DNA of 64,000 nt from UBA4742 sp963773335 (lineage in GTDB: Bacteria; Actinomycetota; Acidimicrobiia; Acidimicrobiales; Acidimicrobilacustridaceae), in NCBI GenBank assembly GCA_963773335.1, contig CAVZAT010000012.1, positions 1 to 64,000 on the forward strand, written 5' to 3'. Below are positions 27,936 through 36,398 of this stretch, piece by piece. Made by a program: the position numbers and the translations under genes. The notes beneath the pieces are model-generated. The model was not told the origin of the DNA. It did not search any database and saw only the letters and a program-made list of their open reading frames with translations. Numbering within the stretch: the first letter of the stretch is position 1; every line of letters starts with the position of its first letter.

Positions 27936-28490
27936 ATGTCCTACCTGCGCAGCTTCCGTCCCTGGATCGTCTACGGGCTCGCCTCGAGCCTGATCGACTG
28001 GCGAGCGGCTGCCGCGATCGCCTTCGTCGTGGCCGCCGGTGAGGTGCGCCGCCAGAAGGCCGAGCACGGCGACGTCGACGACCTCACCGTCACGACCCGG
28101 TGGTTCTTCCTGGCGCTGACGATCGTCAGCCTTCTCCGGCCCGACACCCCGGTGCACCACTACACCCCGGCGCTGTCACTGCTCGCGCTGGGCGCCGCCG
28201 CCACCTGGTCGCTGATCGAGGGCCAGCCCTTCACCTCGACCATCGCCAAGCGCACCACCCCGGAGGAGCTGTGGGACCTCCCGCTGTTCCGCCAAGCCAA
28301 CACCACCATCACCGCGGTCTGGGCCGCCAGCTTCCTGGGGACCGCCGCCGCGTGCGCCGCCATCCTCGCCCTCGCGCCTGCGGCCACCCCCGCATGGATC
28401 GGAGCGGAGGCGATGGGCTTTGCCGTTCCGGTCGTCTTCACCACCGTCTACCGCCAGCGCCTCCGCGACCGCGTGGCCCAGCCCGCCTGA
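27936..28490 (+). CDS. Polytopic membrane protein in carotenoid-oxygenase operon
   Basis: 184 residues from ATG 27936 with AAGGAG eight bases upstream. About five hydrophobic segments (WRAAAAIAFVVAAGEV, WFFLALTIVSLL, ALSLLALGAAATWSLI, ITAVWAASFLGTAAACAAILAL, AMGFAVPVVFTTVY). No family is recognised with confidence. It lies between the PadR-controlled promoter and the carotenoid oxygenase gene (24-bp gap), so it may handle the oxygenase's hydrophobic substrate or product; this is inference from context. Confidence 0.6.
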   Translation: MSYLRSFRPWIVYGLASSLIDWRAAAAIAFVVAAGEVRRQKAEHGDVDDLTVTTRWFFLALTIVSLLRPDTPVHHYTPALSLLALGAAATWSLIEGQPFTSTIAKRTTPEELWDLPLFRQANTTITAVWAASFLGTAAACAAILALAPAATPAWIGAEAMGFAVPVVFTTVYRQRLRDRVAQPA

Positions 28491-28514
28491 CCGCCCCGCC
28501 CGAAAGGAACAGAC

Positions 28515-29849
28515 ATGACCACCACCTCGATCACCACCCCGTTCCACCTCACCGGCAACTACGCCCCGGTTCCGGACGAGACGACCGCGCGGCACCTGCC
28601 CGTCACCGGCCAGATGCCCGAGGGGCTCTGCGGCTCGTTCGTCCGCAACGGCCCGAACCCCGCGACCGGCGACTCGCCCCACTGGTTCTTCGGCGACGGG
28701 ATGGTCCACGGGGTGCAGCTGCAAGACGGCCAGGCGACGTCCTACCGGAGCCGGTACGTGCAGACCGCCACCTTGACGGCCGGGGCGACGACCTTCGATT
28801 CCGCCGGCAATCGGGATCTCACCGCCGGCAAGGCCAACACCCACGTGGTGCGCCACGCCGGGCGCATCCTCGCCCTCGACGAGTCCGCACTGCCCTACGA
28901 GCTCACCGACGAGCTCGACACCGTCGGGCCCCACGACTTCGCCGGGCGACTGCGGACGCCCATGACCGCCCACCCCAAGATCTGCCCCGTCACCGGAGAG
29001 ATGCACTTCTTCGGCTACGGCTACGTGCCGCCCTTCCTCACCTACCACGTGGCCGATGCCACCGGGCGGCTGGTCACCAGCCGGGAGGTGGAGGTGCCCG
29101 GCGCCACGATGATGCACGACTTCAACCTGACCGAACGTTTCGTGGTCTTCATGGACCTTCCCGTCGTGTTCGACCTCGAGCGGGCGATCGCCGGCACCAT
29201 GCCCTACCAGTTCGACCGGTCCTACGGCGCCCGTCTGGGCGTGCTGCGGCGTGACGACCCGCACGGCACCGTGCGCTGGTTCGACATCGACCCCTGCTAC
29301 GTGTTCCACCCGGTGAACGCCCACGACGACGGCTCGACCATCACCGTCGATGTGGTCCGCTACCCCGAACTGTGGGCGACACCGGGTGAGATGCCATCCG
29401 CCAACCTGTGGCGCTGGACGATCGACCTCGCCCGCGGACAGGTCAACGAACGCCAGCTCGACGACCGGCCCTGCGAGTTCCCTCGGGTCGACGACCGCCT
29501 TGTCGGCCAGCCAGCCGACCGAGCGTGGGTGACCACCATGGCCGACCGTGACGCCCCCGGAGGATCGGGATCGATCACCGTCTACGACCTGGACGGGGAC
29601 CGATCGACCACCTACGACCTCGGACCCGGACGGGTACCCGGCGAGGCCGTGTTCGCTCCGGCCACCGATCGGCCCGGCGGCCCCGGGTGGCTGCTGGCCT
29701 ACGCGTTCGACGCCGCCAGCGGCCTCAGCGAGATGATCGTGCTCGATGCCGACGACGTGGCCGCGGGGCCGGTCGCCACGGTCCAACTCCCCACGCGCAT
29801 CCCCTACGGGTTCCACGGTTCCTGGCTCGCCAGCCCCTTTGCGCCCTGA
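28515..29849 (+). CDS. Carotenoid cleavage oxygenase family protein
   Basis: 444 residues; ATG behind AAAGGA. GSFVRNGPNPATGDSPHWF near residue 40 is the family's N-terminal signature. The four iron-binding histidines are all identifiable: H153 (TAHPKICP), H201 (MMHDFNLTERF), H265 (YVFHPVNAHDDG) and H434 (GFHGSWL). These enzymes are seven-bladed propellers that cleave carotenoid, retinoid or stilbenoid double bonds with O2. Length fits the apocarotenoid/stilbene group (430-500). Co-transcribed with the preceding membrane protein and probably repressed by the PadR regulator; a phenolic-stilbene substrate would fit a PadR inducer but is speculative. Confidence 0.92.
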   Translation: MTTTSITTPFHLTGNYAPVPDETTARHLPVTGQMPEGLCGSFVRNGPNPATGDSPHWFFGDGMVHGVQLQDGQATSYRSRYVQTATLTAGATTFDSAGNRDLTAGKANTHVVRHAGRILALDESALPYELTDELDTVGPHDFAGRLRTPMTAHPKICPVTGEMHFFGYGYVPPFLTYHVADATGRLVTSREVEVPGATMMHDFNLTERFVVFMDLPVVFDLERAIAGTMPYQFDRSYGARLGVLRRDDPHGTVRWFDIDPCYVFHPVNAHDDGSTITVDVVRYPELWATPGEMPSANLWRWTIDLARGQVNERQLDDRPCEFPRVDDRLVGQPADRAWVTTMADRDAPGGSGSITVYDLDGDRSTTYDLGPGRVPGEAVFAPATDRPGGPGWLLAYAFDAASGLSEMIVLDADDVAAGPVATVQLPTRIPYGFHGSWLASPFAP

Positions 29850-30369
29850 TCGACGGCATCGCCGGAGCCACGACCGGACGAGCCGCCGGTGGTGTCACTC
29901 CCACACTCCGCACCGAAGCCGCGCGCAGCATCGAAGCCGTCCTCGCCCCCACGACGGGGCCACCCAAACAAGCGCGCCGACGACGACGGGACAAGGGATC
30001 GCTGTCCGCGCCCGCTCGAGGCCCCACTCTGAGGTCCTCCGCCATCGCACATGGATGGGACATCCGCCGTCGTCCGACGCCGTCCAGCCCCGTTCCCGCG
30101 ACCGGAAGGCGGATCGGCGTCTCTCGGCTGGCGCGGCGCAGGTGGGGCGTCAGCGGGTGAACCCGGTATCGAGGGATCCTCGATACCGACCGCGGTCTCA
30201 TCCGAAGGCAGCCCGCCGATGGAAGTCGTCCACTTGCTCGTCGATGAGCGGGTCGCGATCTTCGCCTGCAGCTGCGATGTCGCGCCTCTTGACGAGGGAG
30301 GGGCAACGCCGGACAGGGCCTTGAAGATTCGCGATCCCGCCGCCACCGGCGGACGCCAATGCGCCGCGC
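29850..30369. other. 520-bp region between convergent genes
   Basis: No convincing gene; frames here are arginine/proline-rich with no homology pattern. It contains one long perfect inverted repeat at 30164-30188 (listed separately). Confidence 0.4.
30164..30188. terminator. Perfect 11-bp inverted repeat with 3-bp centre
   Basis: CGGTATCGAGG (30164-30174) pairs with CCTCGATACCG (30178-30188) around GAT. Located between the carotenoid-oxygenase and phosphoesterase genes, which converge, so it could be a bidirectional terminator; there is no T-run on either side, so a protein-binding site is also possible. Confidence 0.4.
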
Positions 30370-31920
30370 TCAGCGGCGGCGCGCCGTTCCCGGCTCCTGG
30401 GTGGGCATCGAACCGGTGGCCGGCACGTTGATCGGTTCGGGCGGGGACAGGAACGGCCCGGCGTCGGTCAGGGTCGGGCAACCCGCGGGTAGGTCCAACG
30501 GGGTGGTCGGCAACGACGGCACGGTGTCATCGGGCTTGGAGAAACCGAGCGTCGAGGTCAGGTCCCCGACCGTTTTGCGTCGCCACTCGCTGACGTTCGG
30601 GGCCACGATGCCGAATCGCTGTTCGAGCAGCTTGGCGCACGAGATGTGGTCGAACACCGTCGAGTCGACGTAGCCCCCCGCGCTGAACGGCGAGATCACC
30701 ATGGCGGGCACCCGGAAGCCGAGCCCGATCGGGCCCGCGATCCCGGCCGCGTCCGCAGGCTGCGGCGACGCCGTGACGTATTCACCGACCGTCCCCGCGG
30801 GCGCGGTCGGCGCGAGGACGTGGTCGAAGAAGCCGCCGTTCTCGTCGTAGCAGAGCACCACCACCGTCTTCGACCACAGTTCGGCGTTGGCCATGAGGGC
30901 GCTCAGGGCCTGGTGGACGAAGTACTGGCCGGCTGCCGGCGAGCTGTTGGGATGCTCGGAGTAGCCGAGCGGTGGCAGCAACCAACTCACCGCCGGCAGC
31001 GCCCCGGTCTTCACGTCCTGTTCGAAGTCGTCGGGCCAGCTGGGCAGGAACGCCTTCTGGTACAGCGCCGACTTCGGGTTGTTCACGTACTGCTTGAAGA
31101 AGAGCATCACGTTGAAGCCGGACGCCAGGGCGGTGTCCTGGGTCGGCCCCGCCGAGGTGCCCGGCTGCTGGTAGATCTTCCAGCTGACGCCCTTGTCCTC
31201 GAGCACCTCGGGGATGGTGTCCCACTGGACCGAGGCCACCGCTTCCTTGGAGTTGTCGAACCCCGGCGTCTCGAGGACCGGGCCGCCGTGGGCCCCCGTG
31301 GGGTCGAGCATCCCGGACATGAACATGATCCGGTTCGGCATGGTCGGCCCGATGACCGAGCAGAAGTAGTGGTCGCAGATGGTGTAGCGGCTGGCCAGCT
31401 CGTAGTAGAAGCCGAGCTGCTGACGCGTGAAGTAGCCCATCACCAGCGGCGCGTTGGCGGCGCCGTCGTACTGAGCCTCGGCGTGGGTCGACACGAACGC
31501 GGCGTTGGTCCCCCTTTTCCAGCTCTGATGCTGGGGCGCCCAGTCGTGGATGGGGATGTCGGAGTTGCCCGCGCAGAGCTGGGCGGTGGCCGAGGCGAGG
31601 TTGTAGGGCAGGAGCGGGTCGCTCGTTCCTCCGGGCCAGGCCTGGGCGAAGTTTCCGAGCTTGCCCTTGGGGTGATCATCGAAGCCGGCCACCCCGGGAT
31701 AGGTCCCGAAGTAGTGGTCGAAGGAGCGGTTCTCCTGCATGAGGAAGACGACGTGCTCGACCGCACCCAGATCGGAGCCCGCCGCCGCAGTCGACGGGCT
31801 CGACGAGGTCGAGGACGACGAGCCACAGGCCGCACCCAGGAGGCCGGCACCGACCAGGCCAGCGCCACCGGCCAGCACCGCCCGCCTGGAGATCTGCGGT
31901 GAACTCGGTTTGGTCGTCAT
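30370..31920 (-). CDS. Tat-exported phospholipase-C-like phosphoesterase lipoprotein
   Basis: 516 residues. The N-terminus has a twin-arginine signal (ISRRAVLAGGAG, R12-R13) running into a lipobox (LLGAACGSS, Cys32). The catalytic domain begins VEHVVFLMQENRSFDHYFGT (E63-N64 region), the metal-binding start of the phosphoesterase/non-hemolytic phospholipase C and acid phosphatase AcpA family. Further metal-site segments are FMSGMLDPTGAH, LCYDENGGFFDHVLAP and GFRVPAMVISPFSAGGYVDS. It should hydrolyse phosphate esters or phospholipids outside the membrane. Single-gene unit. Confidence 0.88.
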   Translation of the reverse strand: MTTKPSSPQISRRAVLAGGAGLVGAGLLGAACGSSSSTSSSPSTAAAGSDLGAVEHVVFLMQENRSFDHYFGTYPGVAGFDDHPKGKLGNFAQAWPGGTSDPLLPYNLASATAQLCAGNSDIPIHDWAPQHQSWKRGTNAAFVSTHAEAQYDGAANAPLVMGYFTRQQLGFYYELASRYTICDHYFCSVIGPTMPNRIMFMSGMLDPTGAHGGPVLETPGFDNSKEAVASVQWDTIPEVLEDKGVSWKIYQQPGTSAGPTQDTALASGFNVMLFFKQYVNNPKSALYQKAFLPSWPDDFEQDVKTGALPAVSWLLPPLGYSEHPNSSPAAGQYFVHQALSALMANAELWSKTVVVLCYDENGGFFDHVLAPTAPAGTVGEYVTASPQPADAAGIAGPIGLGFRVPAMVISPFSAGGYVDSTVFDHISCAKLLEQRFGIVAPNVSEWRRKTVGDLTSTLGFSKPDDTVPSLPTTPLDLPAGCPTLTDAGPFLSPPEPINVPATGSMPTQEPGTARRR

Positions 31921-32057
31921 CCTCGATCCTCTTCCTTTCGGGCCCGCGTGGACGCGGGTGGGCGAAAGGTACCGTCAGCACGCGCCCGAGCGTTGGACCC
32001 AGCATGCCCCGCCAGCGTGGTCGTCACCTCCCGCCAGCTCGACGGCTCGCTACCGTC

Positions 32058-32570
32058 GTGCTCGTGCGCCTTCCGGATTCGTTCAGCTTCCGTCAGAAGC
32101 CCACCGGCGCCTTCAAGTCCCTCCTGTCCATGCCGGTACACCTGTACCGGATGCGGCTCGGCTTCCTCCTGGGCGACCGCTTCGTGCTGATCACCCATCG
32201 GGGCCGCAAGACCGACCAGGAGCACCGGACGACCGTGGAGGTCGTCGAACACGACGTCCGGACCCACGAGTACATCGTGTGCTCGGGCACGGGTCCCGGG
32301 GCCGACTGGTACCGCAACCTCGTGGCCCGGCCCGCGATCGCCATCCAGGTGCGGAACCGAACGTGGACCCCGACCCAACGCTTCCTCGACGACGAGGAAG
32401 CAGCCCGCCGGTTCGCGGCCTACGAGACCGCTCACCCCGCGACCGCACGCCGCCTCCTCGCCGCCATGGGCAACAGCTACGACGGAACCGGCGCCAGCCG
32501 CCGGGCGATGATGGCATCGATGCCGATGGTCGCCTTCTCGGACGACGGGCCGACCGTAGCCAGCGGCTGA
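32058..32570 (+). CDS. Deazaflavin (F420)-dependent nitroreductase family protein (DDN-like)
   Basis: 170 residues with a GTG start at 32058 or 32064; there is no clear Shine-Dalgarno, so the start is tentative. LYRMRLGFLLGDRFVLITHR, GRKTDQEHRTTVEVV and CSGTGPGADWYRNLVARPAI are the split-barrel motifs of the DUF385/DDN family, which use reduced F420. Family members reduce quinones or nitro compounds at the membrane; physiological substrates are mostly unknown. The presence of this gene implies an F420-making actinobacterium. Confidence 0.85.
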   Translation: MLVRLPDSFSFRQKPTGAFKSLLSMPVHLYRMRLGFLLGDRFVLITHRGRKTDQEHRTTVEVVEHDVRTHEYIVCSGTGPGADWYRNLVARPAIAIQVRNRTWTPTQRFLDDEEAARRFAAYETAHPATARRLLAAMGNSYDGTGASRRAMMASMPMVAFSDDGPTVASG

Positions 32571-32726
32571 GGCCCATCGGGGCGACGACCACGGGTCGAA
32601 CCGAGCCCTCGCGCCGTGGTCGACCGTCGGCAGGTAGAGGGAGTCGACCAGCAGTGCCGCGTCCTCGACCGAGCGACGGGATGCGACGGGGCAGGTACCG
32701 TGAAGGACGCCCCGCGGAGGACGGCT

Positions 32727-33062
32727 ATGACGCGACGTCAGATGGTGGTAGGCGGCTCGATCGCCTGGGCGGTCATCGGCGCGGCAGTGGCCTTGGCTTC
32801 GATCCCGAACGTGAACGACGATGCGAAGATGCTTGTGGGGCTGGCGTCGGTCGCGTTTCCGCTCTGTGCACTGGGTGCCGCACTCGCGCTTGATCGTAGG
32901 CACGATCGACTTGCTGGCGCGCTGCTGGTGATCTCCGTCGCAACGCCGACCTACTTCTTCTTCCCCTTGAACCTCCCTGCCCTTCTGGCCGGGGTCGCGC
33001 TGCTGGTGTCGCCAGCCCGGACGCTCGGCGACCGGCGATCCGCCACCCCGACCCTCACCTAG
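32727..33062 (+). CDS. Small polytopic membrane protein
   Basis: 111 residues from ATG 32727 preceded by GGAGG. Four hydrophobic segments (MVVGGSIAWAVIGAAVALAS, MLVGLASVAFPLCALGAALA, LAGALLVISVATPTYFFFP and ALLAGVALLVSPA). It resembles generic four-helix membrane proteins of actinobacteria; no family is assigned. Confidence 0.55.
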   Translation: MTRRQMVVGGSIAWAVIGAAVALASIPNVNDDAKMLVGLASVAFPLCALGAALALDRRHDRLAGALLVISVATPTYFFFPLNLPALLAGVALLVSPARTLGDRRSATPTLT

Positions 33063-33278
33063 GGGTGCTCTGGGACGGCGCATGTCGCTCACGACCGAAC
33101 CAGAGCCGAGGTGAATGGTGGGTGCCCGACGTGCGCACCACCGGACGAGCGATCGTGAACTGGCACTCCCCATCGCCTCAGCGGAGCGATCGGCCTGGGG
33201 AGTGGGGTGCGAGATAGGCCGCCCGGCGATCGCTGGTGGGCCAGATGCCCGGAGGACCCCGAACTACGCGACGCTGAA

Positions 33279-33740
33279 GTGGTGGAAAGCATCTACGACG
33301 CGATGGGTGGTGCCGATGCCGTGCTGCGGTTGGCGGAGGCGTGGCACGTCCGCGTGCTGGCTGACGAGGTCGTGAGTCATGCGTTCAGCCACGGGTATGC
33401 GCCTGACCACACCGAACGACTCGCCGTCTACTGGGCGGAGGCACTGGGTGGCCCTGCCAGGTACTCGGAGCGGTATGGCGATGAGACCTCGGTCGTGCGC
33501 ATGCACAGTGGCAACGGGCCCCACGAGGAGATGGACCTCCGGGCCATCGACTGCTTCGACGCAGCGCTCATGGACGTGGGTCTCGGGGACGACGAACGCG
33601 TCTTCCAGGCGCTCCACGATTACTTCGCGTGGGCGACCATGACCACCATGTCCCGCTTCCACGGCTCTGCGGCTGACGTTCCCGCTGGCCTGACCATCCC
33701 CCGCTGGTCGTGGAACGGCCTCGCACCCGAGACCGCCTGA
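33279..33740 (+). CDS. Truncated haemoglobin (group II-like)
   Basis: About 153 residues if GTG 33279 is used; the start is uncertain, with no clear ribosome-binding site. SIYDAMGGADAVLRLAEAWH, HGYAPDHTERLAVYWAEALG and GPARYSERYGDETSVVRMHS are the A/B-helix glycine motif, the helix before the heme and the proximal region of truncated globins; H in MHSGNG is the likely proximal histidine. The C-terminal extension past the globin fold is short. Such proteins bind O2 or NO; the physiological role is unknown. Confidence 0.7.
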   Translation: MVESIYDAMGGADAVLRLAEAWHVRVLADEVVSHAFSHGYAPDHTERLAVYWAEALGGPARYSERYGDETSVVRMHSGNGPHEEMDLRAIDCFDAALMDVGLGDDERVFQALHDYFAWATMTTMSRFHGSAADVPAGLTIPRWSWNGLAPETA

Positions 33741-34285
33741 CAAGGCCGACGTCCCCGGCGCCGTCATCCCGGGCCGCCGCGCCTGGCCCGGCCGGGGTGA
33801 TGGAGCAGCAGGAACCTCACCATCTACTGGTTGAATCGAGCCTCTGGCAGCTCTGCCGACCGCCAACCCATTCCGCCAGCGGAGGGCCGACGCCGTGTCG
33901 CCGGGTCAGAGTTTCGGACGGCGTACAGCGCTCGCGACAAGCGCCCGCCGGAGGCGATGACATCGCGCCGGGGTGGTGCGCCGACCCGCTCCTGCGAAGG
34001 GTCCCAGAACGCGCGGGCCCGCGCCTGCTGGAAGGTGTCCCCCGAACGCTGGATCCGAGGCGCCAACGACCGCCCCGGAGGCACGCAGGGCGTGTCTGGT
34101 CCGCGGGGCGGTAGGGGCAACGACGCAACCTCGTAGGTCGTCGGAGCGGATGACCGGTGTGGGGTGTACCGTCGTCATGGACACGACAGAGCCCTTACGT
34201 GTCGGGCCGGCCGACTAGCCGACCCGGGAGCGGTGCTCCAGACCCTGGTAGCGCGATCTGCATGATCGAACACCAGGAGCGCACC
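33741..34285. other. 545-bp region without a supported gene
   Basis: Only arginine/proline-rich frames on both strands, none with a plausible start and family pattern. No obvious repeat. It may hold the promoter for the STAS gene, but no clear boxes were picked out. Confidence 0.4.
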
Positions 34286-34660
34286 ATGATCCACGACAGA
34301 TCCCCACGGGACAGCGCGTCGCATCCCGACACCATGGTCACGTTCGATGCCGACCGAGCCGGCCTGGCGGTGGTGCACCTTCGCGGCGAGTACGACCACA
34401 CCAACGTGTCGGCCTTGGCCAGGCAGCTGGCTGGCGCCATCGCGGGGTGCGACGGTGATGTGGCCATCGACCTGGCCGACGTGGCGTTCATGGACTCGTC
34501 CACCATCAGTGCCTTGGACGAGGCCGGGGCGTTCCTGGGTCTCCGCTCCCGGTCTCTGATGCTGCGCTCGCCCACCACCTTCGGCCGGCACCTCCTCGAT
34601 GTGTCCGGGCTGGGCGCTCTGATCGAGGTCGCCCGGAACACGCAGCCGTCGAGCGCGTGA
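34286..34660 (+). CDS. STAS-domain anti-anti-sigma factor-like protein
   Basis: 124 residues from ATG 34286, chosen because AGGAG lies six bases upstream (ATG 34262 is less well placed). AVVHLRGEYDHTNVSALARQ, GDVAIDLADVAFMDSSTISA and LRSPTTFGRHLLDVSGLGAL follow the SpoIIAA/STAS fold; the serine pair in MDSSTIS occupies the position phosphorylated by an anti-sigma kinase in the family. No RsbW-like kinase or sigma factor gene is in the window, so its partner is elsewhere. 34 bp upstream of a GAF-ANTAR gene, likely same operon. Confidence 0.85.
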   Translation: MIHDRSPRDSASHPDTMVTFDADRAGLAVVHLRGEYDHTNVSALARQLAGAIAGCDGDVAIDLADVAFMDSSTISALDEAGAFLGLRSRSLMLRSPTTFGRHLLDVSGLGALIEVARNTQPSSA

Positions 34661-34694
34661 CCGAACCGGCCCGCCAGCCGTCGGCCCCGGACCG

Positions 34695-35402
34695 ATGACC
34701 AGCAAACGCCGCCTGCGCCTGTTGACCATGCTGGTGGGAGACGACGCGGAGCTCGGCACCCAGCGTCTGGGGCAGGTCAGCGCCGAAGTCACGGGCTCGG
34801 ACGGTGCGGGCATCATGTTGATGTCCGGCGATCTGCCCCAGGGCACGCTGACATCGACCGATCAAGTCAGCGCCACCATCGAGGAGCTGCAGTTCACCCT
34901 GGGCCAGGGCCCGTGCGTCGACGCCTACCATCACGACCGACCTGTGGCCGAGCCGGACCTGGCCGAGCCCGCGCGCCTCCGCTGGCCCGCCTTCAGCCCC
35001 CCGGCCGTCGAGGCGGGGGTGCGGGCCGTGTTCGCCTTTCCCCTCCATCTGGGCCAGGTCCGCCTGGGCGCGCTCGACCTGTACCGCGACCATCCCGGCG
35101 GGCTCGACGACGACGAGCACGGCGACGCCCTCGCCATGGCTGACATCGCCACCCGGGCGGTGCTGGCCATGCAGGCCGGCGCCGCGCCCGGCCAGATGGC
35201 CGTCGAGCTCGAGGCCGGCGCCGACTTCTACTTCGTCATCCACCAGGCCTCGGGCATGGTCGCCGCGCAGCTCGACGTGACGGTGGCCCAGGCCCTGATC
35301 CGGCTGCGGGCGCACGCCTTCAGCCACGACCGATCCCTGCAACACGTAGCCGACGACGTGGTGGCCCGCACCTTGCGACTCGACCGAGACGCGGGCCCAT
35401 GA
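34695..35402 (+). CDS. GAF-ANTAR RNA-binding regulator
   Basis: 235 residues. Residues about 10-160 are a GAF domain (GADGAGIMLM-like segment at SDGAGIMLMSG, LGQGPCVDAYHHDRPVAEPD, FAFPLHLGQVRLGALDLY). The C-terminal 60 residues (FYFVIHQASGMVAAQLDVTV, AQALIRLRAHAFSHDRSLQH, VADDVVARTL) are an ANTAR domain, a three-helix module that binds twin hexaloop hairpins and prevents transcription termination. The GAF domain presumably senses a small signal. Cotranscribed with the STAS gene. Confidence 0.88.
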   Translation: MTSKRRLRLLTMLVGDDAELGTQRLGQVSAEVTGSDGAGIMLMSGDLPQGTLTSTDQVSATIEELQFTLGQGPCVDAYHHDRPVAEPDLAEPARLRWPAFSPPAVEAGVRAVFAFPLHLGQVRLGALDLYRDHPGGLDDDEHGDALAMADIATRAVLAMQAGAAPGQMAVELEAGADFYFVIHQASGMVAAQLDVTVAQALIRLRAHAFSHDRSLQHVADDVVARTLRLDRDAGP

Positions 35403-35517
35403 GACCCGACCAATCCGATCCCCAGGCCCCCAGTTCGAGCCCCCGCTCATACAGTGCTCCACGTGTGTTGGGGATAGCAGGGTCGCATCAGTCACCACCC
35501 ACGACGAGGGAAGCGCC

Positions 35518-36249
35518 ATGTTGAGAGAGACCGCACTGGTCCAGACGTTCACCGAGCTGGCCGACACCCTGGTCGAGGACTTCGACGTGGTGGAGCTGCT
35601 GACCATGCTGGTCGACCGCTGCGTCGAGGTGCTCGACGCGGACGCCGCCGGACTCATGCTGGCCAACGCCGAAGGCGAACTGCGGGTGGTGGCATCCTCC
35701 AGTGAGGCCATGCACGTCCTGGAGCTCTTCGAGCTCCAGTCAGAGGAAGGGCCCTGCCCCGAGTGCTTCCGCACCGGCGGGGCCGTGGCGAACCCGCAGC
35801 TGAACGAGACCGACGACCGCTGGCCCCGGTTCGCTCCCCGCGCCCTGGAGGCAGGTTTCGGATCCGTCCACGCCCTGCCGATGCGGCTGCGGGGCCAGAC
35901 CATCGGCTCCCTCAACCTCTTCTGCGTCAGGTCGGGGGGTCTGCGATCCCCCGACCTGGTCGCGGCCCAGGCCTTCGCGGATGTGGCCACCATCGCCATC
36001 CTCCAACAGCGGGCCGTGGCCGAGGCCCAGGTCGTCAACGAGCAACTGACCCATGCCCTCAACAGCCGCGTCATCATCGAACAGGCCAAAGGGATGGTGG
36101 CCGAACGAACCAATCTGGCCATGGACCGGTCCTTCGACCGGCTCCGGGGCCACGCCCGCAACCACAACCTCCGCCTCGTCGACGTCGCCCGAGACGTCAT
36201 CGCCGGGACCCTGCCCGCGGATTCCCTCGACCCATTCGGGCGCTCGTGA
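35518..36249 (+). CDS. GAF-ANTAR RNA-binding regulator, second copy
   Basis: 243 residues. GAF domain at residues about 15-165 (LLTMLVDRCVEVLDADAAGL, EEGPCPECFRTGGAVANPQL, HALPMRLRGQTIGSLNLFC), then the ANTAR domain beginning THALNSRVIIEQAKGMVAER and FDRLRGHARNHNLRLVDVAR, a close match to the consensus L-x-S-R-V-x-I-E-Q-A-K-G. It shares the same order of domains as the preceding gene, about 115 bp away, but the GAF halves differ, so the two may respond to different signals on overlapping RNA targets. Confidence 0.92.
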   Translation: MLRETALVQTFTELADTLVEDFDVVELLTMLVDRCVEVLDADAAGLMLANAEGELRVVASSSEAMHVLELFELQSEEGPCPECFRTGGAVANPQLNETDDRWPRFAPRALEAGFGSVHALPMRLRGQTIGSLNLFCVRSGGLRSPDLVAAQAFADVATIAILQQRAVAEAQVVNEQLTHALNSRVIIEQAKGMVAERTNLAMDRSFDRLRGHARNHNLRLVDVARDVIAGTLPADSLDPFGRS

Positions 36250-36371
36250 CTCACTGAGGGTCAGCGGTGCGCTCGGCGTAGGGCCGACGGACCGCGACGA
36301 ACGCCCGAGCTGTCGACGCCACCGAGGAGCCGGAGCCGTGGCCCCTGAGGCGCAGCCGCCTGGCGACACAG

Positions 36372-36393
36372 GAAAGTACCAAGTGATACTTTC
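36372..36393 (+). promoter_or_regulatory. TetR-type operator over the sulfatase promoter
   Basis: GAAAGTA (36372-36378) and TACTTTC (36387-36393) are perfect inverted arms with an 8-bp spacer. The right arm contains TACTTT, a plausible -10 box ending 6 bp before the sulfatase ATG at 36399, so the transcript may be leaderless and the dyad would block RNA polymerase. The second gene of the operon encodes a TetR protein, the obvious candidate binder. Confidence 0.65.
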
Positions 36394-36398
36394 AGGGC

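Noticed and set aside
29687..30324. Plus-strand ORFs after the carotenoid oxygenase
   Set aside because: They begin inside the oxygenase gene in other frames and are arginine/histidine-rich without pattern.
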